DNA from: Erythrocercus mccallii
Taxonomy: Eukaryota; Chordata; Aves; Passeriformes; Dicruridae
Assembly: GCA_013397435.1 (NCBI GenBank)
Contig: VZRG01000377.1
Location: 62,001 to 126,000, forward strand
DNA: 64,000 nucleotides
Direction: 5' to 3'
The position numbers and the translations under genes were made by a program. This document shows positions 1-10,800 of the stretch, in pieces (within the stretch, counting starts at the first letter, position 1; each line of letters begins with the position of its first letter). Under the pieces are notes generated by a model, which did no database searches, was not told where the DNA came from, and saw nothing but the letters and a program-made list of their open reading frames with translations.

Positions 1-3000
1 ATTGTAAATGTTACTGAAGGTGAGGGTGGACTTGGAAGGTTCAGGGGGGAGGAGAGAGGTTTTATTCTTACTGCAGAGATGGAGGAATGGTATCCTGAAA
101 AGGAAATCCTAAAGTCAAAGTTGAAGTTGCCCTTGCAGCTTTAATGTGTCTTCTGTTTGTATGTGTAATGGCCTCTTAATTTACACGAATATGTAATTTT
201 ACCCCTCAAGATCCTGCCTTGTTCAGGATGGACTGCTTACAAAAACAATGTGTTAGTTTTCTATTTTTTATGTTCATTGTGTAGCCATGTATTATGAAAA
301 TTCCTGCAAGCATTCATATCTTCTAAGAAATACAATCTCGGTGTCCCTATGGACCATACTATGTATGATACATTGTGTACTGCTCGAATGTTTCACAAAC
401 TTGTCTGAGTTTGCTTTCTCCAGTCGTGGTGCTGGTCTGTAACACGTGGACATTAGTTTCTGAACCCAGTTTCTCAAGTATCCCAAGGTTTGAGATGCTG
501 TTGAGGTTTTTCTTTTAAACACAAGCCAAGTGCCATAAAAATGCTAAGTGTTTTGCACAGAATGTAACCTACAGCTGATTGCTTTGCTTGTGTGCCAGTC
601 AACCCCAGTGTGATCTGGCTCTTACCAGAATTTCTTCCTAGTTGGCCTTATCGAGAGAATCTTATTCCTGTAGGCATAATTTTCCATCTGTCTTCCTGCT
701 TCCTCTCTAAATAAGCCAGGGATGTACACTCAGTCTATTTGCAACATCATTTATTGGGGTGTGAATTGTGACTGCATTGTTTGATGGAGGGGACAGACCC
801 TCTCTGAGGAAAAAATAGTATATGTAAGGACTGTTTGATCTGTGTGCACAGAAAGGCAAAATGTTTAAATTTGCTGCCTTCTTTCACTGAATAGGAGTTC
901 TAAATAGTAACAGAAAAAAGGGAAATGCCATTTTACAGAAGCCTTTTGTGGTTTCACAGATCTAGATGGCAAACTTTTGGAGCCTTTGAATGCCCAGCTT
1001 TTTGTCCGAGGTTTAGTTAGGGGTTTGTTTTTTTAATGGAGGTATCAGGGTGATTGCATTTCAAAGACTTCTCCTACTTGTGTCCATACTGAAGGCATCT
1101 ACATCAGGAATTCTGTGTTTCAGTTGCAGTGGTGGCAGGACAGCAGTACTGCAATCATAAATGAAACATAGTGTTGGTGCTGTGGTCTGGTATGACATGA
1201 TGGGGCTGCCACGTTCTGGCTACAAAATGGACATACTTCAGGTCATATCACAGGGAATAGGTTGGAAGATGCTTCCTGTTAACCATTCTCTTGGGTGGCT
1301 GTAGATTGAATAGTGCCCATATTTTGGATATTCTATTCTTATATGCGTAGATCTTTGTTCAGCTGTGGAGTGGTTTATAGTGGAAGAAGCCTTCATTTTC
1401 TTTCAAATAGACAAAGAAGATGGGTTACAGTTTTCTGATAGATTTCCTGTATTTGCTGGGTGACAAAGAATTGAAACTGTTTTTCCATGGGTACAGTTAT
1501 CTTGTATGGCTGACAGCCACCTGTCTCTTAATTTTGTCTCTGAGCTTCTACGTGTGCTCATCTGTTCATTCTACAGCTTGTAGCTGTTTCTCTTTCCATT
1601 CTTCAGCTTTCTGCACTCTGGCTTCTGAGTTGCCTGGAGATCACTCCTCTGTTCTCATGCCCAGTTCTTCCTGGCTGCTGTGGGAAGCAGTCATGGGCAA
1701 AGGCCTCTTTGACTCTTCTTCACAGCCTCCAGAGCGTCCTGGGACTTGTGTACCAGTTGGGGTGTGTGTACCATAATCAAAATCTCCAGGTGTTTTTGAT
1801 GCCTTTCTTAAGCAAGCCTCTTCTGTCTTGTGCCATTGGTGATCTTCCTCTACTCCCATTTGGCTTCTAACTTAACTAGTCTTGAGTTAATATTACAGCA
1901 AACCTACTCTGGCACTGTTGGGCTCTGCAGTCCTTACCAAACTGAGGGTTGGGATGCAAAGGAGTCATTCAAATATTACAGTAAAGTTATAGAAGTATTT
2001 GGTATTGTAAACCACACTATTTTTCCTTTGTATTTAAAGGGAAGCTGTAACTATTTTTCTTCACTGGAACTTTAAAAGGCACAAAACAGATCCTGAACTG
2101 AACTGGAGCTTGGTGTAAGAATCAACAAATGGAGGATGGGCAGGACTCTGCAGATGGGGGCTTCACAGCCAAAAGAGCAGTCAGGCTGTCCCAGCTGCCT
2201 TGCCCTATCAGTAGCTCTGTGGAGGTGCTGGTGTGTAAAGGGGTGTGTGCAATGATGCCATTCATTTGCAAGCAGGATTGTTTAGAACACTGGAACTATA
2301 GGTTTTCGCTCTACTGCTTAAAACTGTTTCAGTATATGCACCTTAATTTTAGAGTGCTTATTAAAGTCAGAGGCTTAATCACTTTTAAAATGCCCATTGC
2401 TATTCTCACATTTTATTAGCTCTCAATTTTTTTCTGTCGTACTGATTGCATTATGGCTTTAGGTGAGGATTTTGCAGAGGCTGTTTGAAATGCTTCAGTA
2501 ATGGTTCTCTTATACTTTGTTATGTCCTGGGCACTGGATGTGGGGGTCTGTCTTTAGCAATAAATATTATACACTATGTGTATATCTGTTTGTATATGGA
2601 AAACAAATACAGAGCATGTAACGATGGTGAAAATACACTGCACTGAGTGCAGATTGTGCATTTGGCAGCCATTCTGCACCAGCCTGAACAACCCAAATGA
2701 ATAATTGGAGACTACATGGAGAAAATGAACTAGCATGAAAAATCATTCAGGACAGACATTCCCTTTCTTTATTCTGTGGGCTGGGTAACTAAAGCTTGTT
2801 CAATTGCTGTTTGCTTCAAACAGCTGTCTTCCTTTCCTGAACTGGCCAAGACTCCTGTGTTCAGCTGTAGCCACTTGTGTCAGTGTATTGTCACTAAACA
2901 CTCTGAGAGAGGCAGCACTGCACTATGATTAAATCTTCTGTGAGAGAAGCAAAATACTTCCTTCTGTGATTTGTTTTTTATAATAGCAATAATGTTGACT

Positions 3001-3016
3001 GCATTCTAATACTCAC

Positions 3017-3022
3017 AATAAA
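3017..3022 (+). terminator. Candidate polyadenylation signal AATAAA
   Basis: AATAAA is followed within about 30 bases by GT-rich sequence (GGTCTGTTGAGATTGTTATG), the usual layout of a cleavage and polyadenylation site. It could end the transcript of an upstream gene. A weaker AATAAA lies at 2559-2564. Confidence 0.3.
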
Positions 3023-5290
3023 GGTCTGTTGAGATTGTTATGTGCCTGGGCTCCCTTTCCATGTACTTCTCTTCTGGTGAGCTAGTGAGTGTTTGCATAT
3101 GTTTTAAAGCATTAGGGAATCTTCAATTGCATGTTAGCCTGTAGTCCTTAGGTTATGTGCAGTCATTGATACTCACTTCATACACTGCAGGGCTTGAGGG
3201 AATCATCAGTTGTATTTTAGGCTGTAGGCAAATGATACAATCAGTAAATTATTTACAGTACTGCATTACTTAATGTATGTAGCAAAGTAATTAGAAGATA
3301 TTTCTGTTCCTGAACTGTTTTGGTGTTTTAACAGTTTCAGGGTTTGAGTTTTGCAATGCACTTTATTCTTTACAGTCAATGTGTTTCAACGTGTTCACAG
3401 TAATGGCATCTCTTCTTGTGGGCAGACGTGCCTTTTTACAATGTCATTACAAAGTAACTTTAATTTGCTGTTAGTCATTTATTTTAGTATCATCCACAAG
3501 TTGTTCAAGACACTACTGTGGTAGAAAACAAATAAGCCAGCAATGCTAAGGAAGTTTTTCTCTTAGACATCCTGTGGACAAGGGCACAAGTCATAAACGG
3601 CTGATAAATGAAATTGGACAGAATCTTAATAAGTTACTGGCACAGAAAAATATTTTCATTCCAGAAAAAGTAGATATGATAATAAATGTAATGAACTTAA
3701 AAATTTTACTTCTGAAACATTACAATCGTTGTTGAAGGGACAGTCTCAAAGCAGGCTCTTAAGATACAAGACCAGATTCAGATCTTGGAGCAACACACTG
3801 AAACATTTTGTTTAATTAGCAGACTTTATGAAGAAGAGGTTTCCCAAGTCAGACTAACTGTCTGGCCTGCCCAGAGTCTTGTCTGCAGTAGAAATAGGCT
3901 GTCAGATTTGTACAAACATACTATGAAATATCTGTGCAAATTGGCTTTTTCCTGAATGTGTCTTTCACTTCTGGCAAACTGAGGAGTCCTTTACCAAAAT
4001 TTTCAGGTCCATTAGTTTTATCAGTCACTTGACAGCGATAGACTACTCAAGTTTAATCCATCTTTTTCATTGGTGGCTTACAGAATTCACAGCTTTATTG
4101 TGTGGCAGGAGCTGTGTTTGTCCTTGAACTTCCCTTCTGACTCCACTGGCTACACTGTTGCCTTTAGTTCAGAGAAGGTTAAATATTGCAGTAATGAAAA
4201 GACCCAAAGCGGTTTTGTCCCACCAGCACTAAGAATTTGGCACCCTATTGCTGTCCTTGCGTTACTGGTGGTGACTTTTCTCACTGCCTCAGCTTTTTTT
4301 GTCAAATACTGAATTGATTCAAGTTGCAAATCCTGTGTGTCACTGTGGTTGCACACCTGGCTCCTGCTTGGGGTTTCAATCCAATCTGCATCCCAGGTGT
4401 TGTGAGAATAAAATGCCTATTTTTCTACCTAGAATCACTGTAGTACCATTGGATAGAGGAAAACTCTGTCATTTTCAATGAAAAAGTAAGAAAAAAAAGC
4501 CATTTTATTTGTCCTAGAAATGGTCAATTCCTTCATGGACAAATGCAAATTCAGAGATTTTTACATGGGCTTCTGTAGGATCTTCTGTCACCAAAGGCAC
4601 TTGGCCAAATGCTAAGGTATAATTTAAAATTTGAAAAGTCATGTGCTCACTTTTCTGATCTAGCCAAGTTTAACATGAAAATGACTGAAACTTCTCTATC
4701 GTTCTTTCAATTTGAAGAACATGTCATGTATAAAGGGAATACACTGAGAAGTGTCTTATCTGGGGCTGTCATCTTGTCATCTTTTAATTTTGCATCACAT
4801 GAGGTCTTAATCAGAGATGATAGAGATAAGTGCTTCCCAAGGTCTTGGAAAGAAATGTGCTGAATGTAAACCTTAGTTCTCTATCTGTAAGTGGAACAAA
4901 TGGTGTTCACCTTTTTTTTATCTAGCTTTCTTAAAATGTGTGAGAGGGTTGTCCAACATTGGTGCTTTATTTAACACAGAAAAACAATTTATTGTTTGAA
5001 ATTAATGAACTGATTGATGTAAACATAATTTCACAATGTTTTCGATTCTTAAAATTTTTGCTTCCAATTTGCTGCCTCATTTGGGAAGCTCCCTCCAGTT
5101 CTTTTTTTAAACCAAGGTTGACTTCTCAGGTGCAAATTTTATTGGCGTCAGAGTAACTTTTCTGTGAGTACAGATGTCTGTGTATTTATATACAGGAATC
5201 ATTTATCCCTGGGCCTTTCAGTATGTAAAATTGCAGTTGCACAAACTCTCTCTTCTGTTAAGAAAGTATGTATGCGAAACTGGAACAATG

Positions 5291-5296
5291 AATAAA
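5291..5296 (+). terminator. Candidate polyadenylation signal AATAAA
   Basis: AATAAA is followed by T/GT-rich sequence (TTGTTCTTCTTTGAGGTTTG). It is an alternative or more distal end for an upstream transcript. There is no transcript evidence. Confidence 0.25.
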
Positions 5297-7434
5297 TGTC
5301 TTGTTCTTCTTTGAGGTTTGTGATTTCATCCCACTGACCTTTACCTTTCCCTCAACAGTTGTAGTTTGTAGTATAGATTGAGCAGCTTCTGCCAGTAGGT
5401 ACAACAAAACAAAACCCTCATTTCCAGCACTAGAGCAATTATTTTGGACATGATAGTTTTAAGGCTGTATTGGCCACAGAGACCTTTTCCACTTACTCCT
5501 TTTCTGCTCTTCATTGATGAGCTAATTTAAGATCTTACTCCATTTTTTCTTAGGTGCTAAAAATAGAGGTCAATACCATTGTCCCTTCACTGAAGGTTAT
5601 GCAAAGGCTTTTACTTTATATTTGACCAGCCACAGATAGACAAGTGCCTCTTTTTCTCTGATGAATGTGAATTCCACATATTGCTCTGTAAGCATTTTTT
5701 TTTCCTTTTTATTCCATGGACTCTTGCATCCCCTTGAACGTCCATGTACCGAGATGCCCACCTTGGTTTGACGCACATCTAGAAGTGGTTGAGTGATGCC
5801 AATTGCCAAAATTCCTTTTCTCACTTAGTTTTTTAAGAGACTTTTAAAACTTGGCTGTTCTTCCCAACTTGAATAGTTCATAGGTTGGTTTTTGAGTATT
5901 TCTGAAGGAAATAAACATCATCTTGGGAGTCAGCAATATGTAGATATTGTGGGTTTGTGCTTCTTTCTGATAATAATAGCCCTTTGATGCTTCGTGCTTT
6001 CCTGTCTACCTTACTCAATCATCAGCCTTTTATAGCAAAGAATAAAGAAGAAAAGTGAGTAGCAACCTTAATAAGCTCCTCTCCCCATTTGCTGTGCAAG
6101 GAACCTTAATGACACTTTTCTAATAACTTCAGAAAATTGCACTAAATCAGTATCACATACAGACCCCCAACACACTGGAGATGTTTCACTGTCTTGGAGA
6201 CATCATAGTACCTGCAAGCACTGAGCCAGCCGCCCTGCAGAGCCTGTCTGTGGCACTGCGCTGGGCTCTCTTGTTCTGTCCTGTGTCTGCCCCACTGTGC
6301 AGGGCTCAGACACAGACCTGAGGCTCTTGGAGTGCCCTTCGGTCAGAAATACATGTTATGGTCAAACTTTTCTTCTTTAATGATTTAGCCATGCTGGCGC
6401 TAAATTGAATCAGATTCTTTCGCTCTGCATGAGTGTTTCCCTACAAATGCTGTGCTAATCCAGAAATTCAGTTTTATTTTTCTGCCTTCTTGATCAGGGC
6501 TGTTACAGGATTTGTCATCTTTAGGCCTCTAAAGGTTGCGTTTTTTGGTCTGTTATGGATGTGTTCTTCATTTTTTTCCCAGCTTGATCTTTCTGTAGAT
6601 TGTTGACTTTGCCCAAGTCCAGAATAGGTTGCTGGAAAGTAAATTCCAAATACAGTCCCACTCATTTTTAAAAGCCTAGTCAAGCAAGCTTGTGCTGCTC
6701 TTGGAGATCATATTTACCATATCCATCAAACACCATGGTATGCCAGTGGTCTACAGCCAGCCCAGAAGGATGCTTGGATCACTGCTGTCATGATTTTAGT
6801 CTGTGGGAGAGTATCAGCAGAATTGTTTCTAGGCTGTCTAGTACCCATGAATCACAAACGAGAGCTCTGCTCTCACTTTTTCTTGAAATAAAGTTAAATC
6901 CACCTTCAAACATGTGCTGTTATTGTTTAAGTAATTATGTGGGGCTTATTTGTCTAACCGCCTTTGTACAAGTGAGGGCGAGTTCTCATAATTCCTGGTG
7001 TGAGTAAATGCTGAGTTACAGTTACAAGAGGTGGCCAATTAACAAATGGAATTCTGGAACCAAGAACATAATATTCTCATATGTTTTATGTTGAGGATCT
7101 TGCATGTACTTGGTACCAAAAAGCTTAACTTAAGAAGCTTCATGGTCATACTGATCTTAGAGCTGGAGGATGAAGCCCAAGAAGTGAACCTGTGCCTGTC
7201 ACACTTGGCTGTGTTAAAGTGCATGGTGCAAGTGGGAGTGAAAGCAAAAGATGGAATGTGATTGACTCTGATCCTCAATTCACTTTAGCCAGTGAGGTGC
7301 ATCCATCCTGTTCTTAGTAAATAACCACATTATGAGTTATATTCACTCCTAATGTGCAGCACCCAGAGATCTCACTCTGATCTGTCCCTCAGCAGGCTGA
7401 GCTCTCTGGGAATGCAAAAAATGTGAAATTTTAC

Positions 7435-7447
7435 GGGGGGGGGGGGG
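7435..7447 (+). repeat. Poly-G tract (G13)
   Basis: An uninterrupted run of 13 G lies about 330 bases upstream of the inferred TG transcription start. The surrounding 100 bases are G-rich, including a GGGGCAGG. It may form a G-quadruplex and is likely to vary in length. Confidence 0.9.
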
Positions 7448-7485
7448 CGCACAGAGCCTGGCTGCACCTTGGGGCAGGTGAGAGC

Positions 7486-7509
7486 CAGAGCTCTGCACAG
7501 AGCTCTGCA
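7486..7509 (+). repeat. 12-bp perfect tandem repeat with palindromic core
   Basis: CAGAGCTCTGCA occurs twice head to tail. Each copy contains the palindrome AGAGCTCT. It lies about 270 bases upstream of the inferred TG start. Confidence 0.85.
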
Positions 7510-7564
7510 CCAATATGCTCAATTTACTTGTTGGAATAACCGAGCCACCCACTGTGCCTTCTGC

Positions 7565-7579
7565 CACTTGGCTCACTTG
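7565..7579 (+). promoter_or_regulatory. Paired CACTTG motifs, candidate NKX2-1 sites
   Basis: CACTTG occurs at 7565-7570 and 7574-7579. It is the reverse complement of CAAGTG, the core bound by NKX2-1 (TTF-1) in known thyroglobulin promoters. Both lie roughly 200 bases upstream of the inferred start. The motif is short and common, so the assignment rests on position and pairing. Confidence 0.35.
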
Positions 7580-7685
7580 TGCTCCCTGGAGCAGGGATGA
7601 GAGTTGGCTGAGGGGGGCCAGGAGGGCACTTCCAGCTGAAGGAGCCTCTTGCAGATTGCTCAGAAGCATCGTGTGCGTCACTCAC

Positions 7686-7748
7686 CCAATTCTGTGCCCA
7701 GTCAGCAGCAGAGAAGTGAACCCATCCCTGTGATGGGGGCTACAAAAG
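7686..7748 (+). promoter_or_regulatory. TG: TG core promoter: CCAAT, C-element-like site, TATA-like box
   Basis: CCAAT is at 7686-7690. TGCCCAGTCA at 7695-7704 is, as I recall it, identical to the core of the mammalian TG promoter C element bound by PAX8 and NKX2-1. GAAGTGAA follows at 7713-7720. TACAAAAGGG at 7741-7750 can serve as a TATA box and would place the start near 7770. That gives a 5' UTR of about 40 bases to the ATG at 7814, close to the mammalian length, and puts the C element near -75, where it sits in mammals. The start site itself is inferred. Confidence 0.55.
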
Positions 7749-7813
7749 GGCAGCAAAGGCTCTGTGGGGTGCACAGAGCTGCCTCATAGGAGATGGGGCT
7801 CTCCCATTGCAAG

Positions 7814-7877
7814 ATGGGCTCCATCCCATTTTGCACCCTCTGTTGCTTTATTAGCATAGCAACAGCCAATATATTTG
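7814..7877 (+). CDS. TG: TG exon 1: signal peptide and N-terminus
   Basis: Codes for MGSIPFCTLCCFISIATA then N-I-F and the first base of a Glu codon, followed by a strong donor (G|gtaagtac). The first 18 residues form a short signal peptide with a hydrophobic, Cys-rich core and the small residues A-T-A before the predicted cleavage. The mature protein then begins N-I-F-E-Y as in mammals. The phase-1 join to exon 2 restores Glu4. An in-frame ATG lies 7 codons upstream (7793-7795), also in good context (GAG before, G after). I prefer 7814 because it gives a UTR of about 40 bases and a compact signal peptide. The exon is too short to stand out as an open frame and was found from the NIF-E boundary. 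Confidence 0.88.
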
Positions 7878-10800
7878 GTAAGTACACTTGTCCTTTTCCT
7901 TTGCCTGTGTTGAAGGGTGACTGATTTTTGTGCTGCTCTGTGTGTTGTCCTGATGAAGTGTATAAGGATCTTGAATCTTGTATGCTGCAAACTTAGCTGG
8001 TTATTGTGTGCTGTGCAAACTAAGGCTGGGCTCCGGGTTAAATACTAAGCTATAAGGATCTTTAAGCAGTCAGACTTACCTGAGTTTGTACACTTGGATT
8101 TTGGGTGGAAAAAAACAATGTATTCTCAAAGGCTAGAGAAGGAGCATTGGTAACAAAAGGTGCTTCTGCAGGGTTGTGAAGTTCCTCAATCATATCTTCT
8201 ACTTGTAGGTGCCATCGTCTAATTTAGGCTTGTACCTAAAGATATTGGATAGTCTGAGTGCTGCCCCCAGTTCTTTGGCCTAAGTTTGATCCTGCACAAC
8301 CAGTGATTTGGATTCCTGAATTAATTAGTTATTTAACTCAGATGTCTTGGTAGACCCTCTGTAGCACTGTACACAGGGATCTCCACACATCCCAGAGCAG
8401 CTGATGTTTGGGGTGGAAATGGGGAGCTTTGCCTATGTGACATTGTCTGCAGATGAGATCACCTGAAATTTTGCAGTTTCATGAAAATTTTCACATAGTC
8501 TTAAGGGGACATAGTAAATACTTACAGAAACAGATGTGATTGGGAAGCAGTAGAAGCACAGGAACCATCTGCAACTGTAGAAGTTCCATGAATTGCAAAT
8601 TATTTCAGGCTGAAAAGCATTCAGAATACTTATGATGTATTTGCACTACAGTGTGTGATTGTGCTCAGACCAAATACTGGCTTAAGCAAACATTTGGACT
8701 AAATTGCTATACCTGTGGGTTTGTTTGCTGTATTTTTATAAACTAATCCATGGTATTAAGAGCATGACATTCATCAGATTTTGAGGATGAGGAAAGTGTC
8801 AGATCAACTAATCTGTAAAAAAGAACTTATTGAATTTCATCATTCTACATTCTACATCTAAACAAGCAGCAAATGCAGCTTTGAATGCATTAAAAAAATG
8901 CTAGGTGGCTTCCGTAGTTGATCATTTGCCCCACTGAAAATTGAGTGCTCCTAATATGAATTAGTCTGATGCTGCTGCTAGAAATTGATTATTTTAAAAT
9001 CTTTCATGAGATTAAGAAGAAATACCTCTCCTTTTGGTGAAATAATGAGTGACTTAGCTTCAACAAAGGATAATTACTCAGAAAATTTAATAGTGATGTG
9101 TGTGGTTATGCAAAGGGCTCTTTTGTGGTCATAGGCACAACTAAGTGAAGAACCCCAAGTACCAAAAAATTATAGCCATGCCAGTACAGAACAGAGCTGA
9201 GACTAACTAAACACAGGCCTGCAAAAGGGGTTCATAATCTCATCTCTACCATGTGCTCATCCTGCAGCTGGCAGAGCAGCGGGTTTGTTCAGTACCTCCC
9301 TGTGCTGTCCCACACAGAAATGCACACAGGGAGTGATGGGAAAACAGCCAGGGATGACCCCTGAACCTGAGGCTGTTCCCCTGCATCACTGACACTAACG
9401 GTTTTGATAAGAACGGGTTTGTGGTGACACTACCCTTAGGTGTTTACCTTGCTGTTTTCAGAGTATCAGACTGAATCCCAACCACTGCGTCCATGTGAAC
9501 TTCAGAGGGAAGAGGCTTTTTCAGCAGGAGAAGCCTATGTTCCTCAGTGCTCAGAGGATGGCCAGTTCAGGTAATTGATCCCTGCCATTAATGTGCTGCC
9601 ATATGATGTCATTGTAGGACACGAAAGAAGGATGAGAGGCTCTAAATATTTCAGAAGGCAAAGAGCATAGAAAAAGCTTTATTGTCTAATTCTTACTACT
9701 TTTTATAAGGTGTTCTGATACATGATTGGTGAATAAGAATGACACCTTTTTAGTTCCATTGGTTAAACTAGAGAAACAGCAAAACACTTCTTGGAAAAAG
9801 GTTGTTTTAAGAAAGGATAGTTGTTTGTCAAGATTGTTTTGAGAAGAAGATTTCTTGAGAAATTTTCCCTTGGGAAAAAAGTTACCAAAAAATCTCTCAG
9901 ACTCAGAAATATCAGGCTCACAATATGATGCAACCTTTCATTGCTAATGAAAGTTCTAGCCTGTCTTGAAGAGCCACTGTATCAGTGGACTGCAGGATGA
10001 GGGGTTCAGGGGACTTGAAAGGACTTCACTGAGCCATGTTGCAGATCCAGCCTCTCCCAAATGAATTCCTTGTTATTGGAAGTAATCTCTGGGTTAAGAG
10101 GTCAATCTAAGATTAAACAGGCTAATCTTGGCAGCATTATTTGCATGTCAAACTCTTGGTGCAATTTGCAGTGCACTGCAGATTGCTGTCTTCCTACAAG
10201 TGTTCATGGGTGAGTGTGTGTGCCAGCTGGCACAGCTCAGCCAAGCAATTGAGAACTTATCCACCCTCATTAATGGCACAGTTAGGTTTCCTTCTAAAGG
10301 CAGTTATGGAACTAAAAAGCACCCAGAGAACAGGGATTTAGGGAGCAGCATGTTGCTTGAAGGTGCAAAAAGCTAACAAGTTAAAGCTGAGGCTGGGTAC
10401 AGATTGTAATTTCTCTATTATTATCTTGCTTTTGTCTCTGGTGGCAACTGTGATCATTCTAGATTTGACTTACAAACTGTCTCAAAGAGTTTGGTGAATT
10501 TCAGATAATAAGAATTAGGATTCTTTCCAACCTGCTTGCTTCCTCAATGACTTCACATATCTGCAATTCCTGAAAAGTTCGGAGAATTGCTAGAGTTGAG
10601 GGTTCCCACTGATCAGAGTTGGTAGAAATGCAGCTCTTGCCAGTTCCATTATTTGTGATTTTAAAGTATTTGATGTGATTTGATTTGCTTTATGGTTTTG
10701 TTTGTGTCTGGTGTGACTGAGGACTCTACACACACAAAATAAAATGTTATTTGTGATCTTCTTCAGGACAGTCCAGTGCAGTAGGAATGGTCTTTCCTGT

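Larger units (their letters stand above)
1..7380. other. Upstream intergenic stretch, possible 3' UTR of a neighbour
   Basis: No exon chain, conserved protein motif or RNA gene could be recognised on either strand. Open frames here are short and lack family motifs. The first ~3 kb is T-rich, low-complexity-like sequence of the kind seen in long 3' UTRs, with AATAAA signals at 2559, 3017 and 5291. In other vertebrates PHF20L1 lies upstream of TG in the same orientation, so a PHF20L1 3' UTR is a reasonable guess, but nothing coding confirms it. No clear CR1 copy was seen in this part. Confidence 0.3.

Noticed and set aside
1420..1776. 118-codon open frame with hydrophobic start on the + strand
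   Set aside because: No family motif, no splice context, and low-complexity Ser/Cys/Leu content typical of T-rich noncoding sequence; an opposite-strand frame of equal quality overlaps it.
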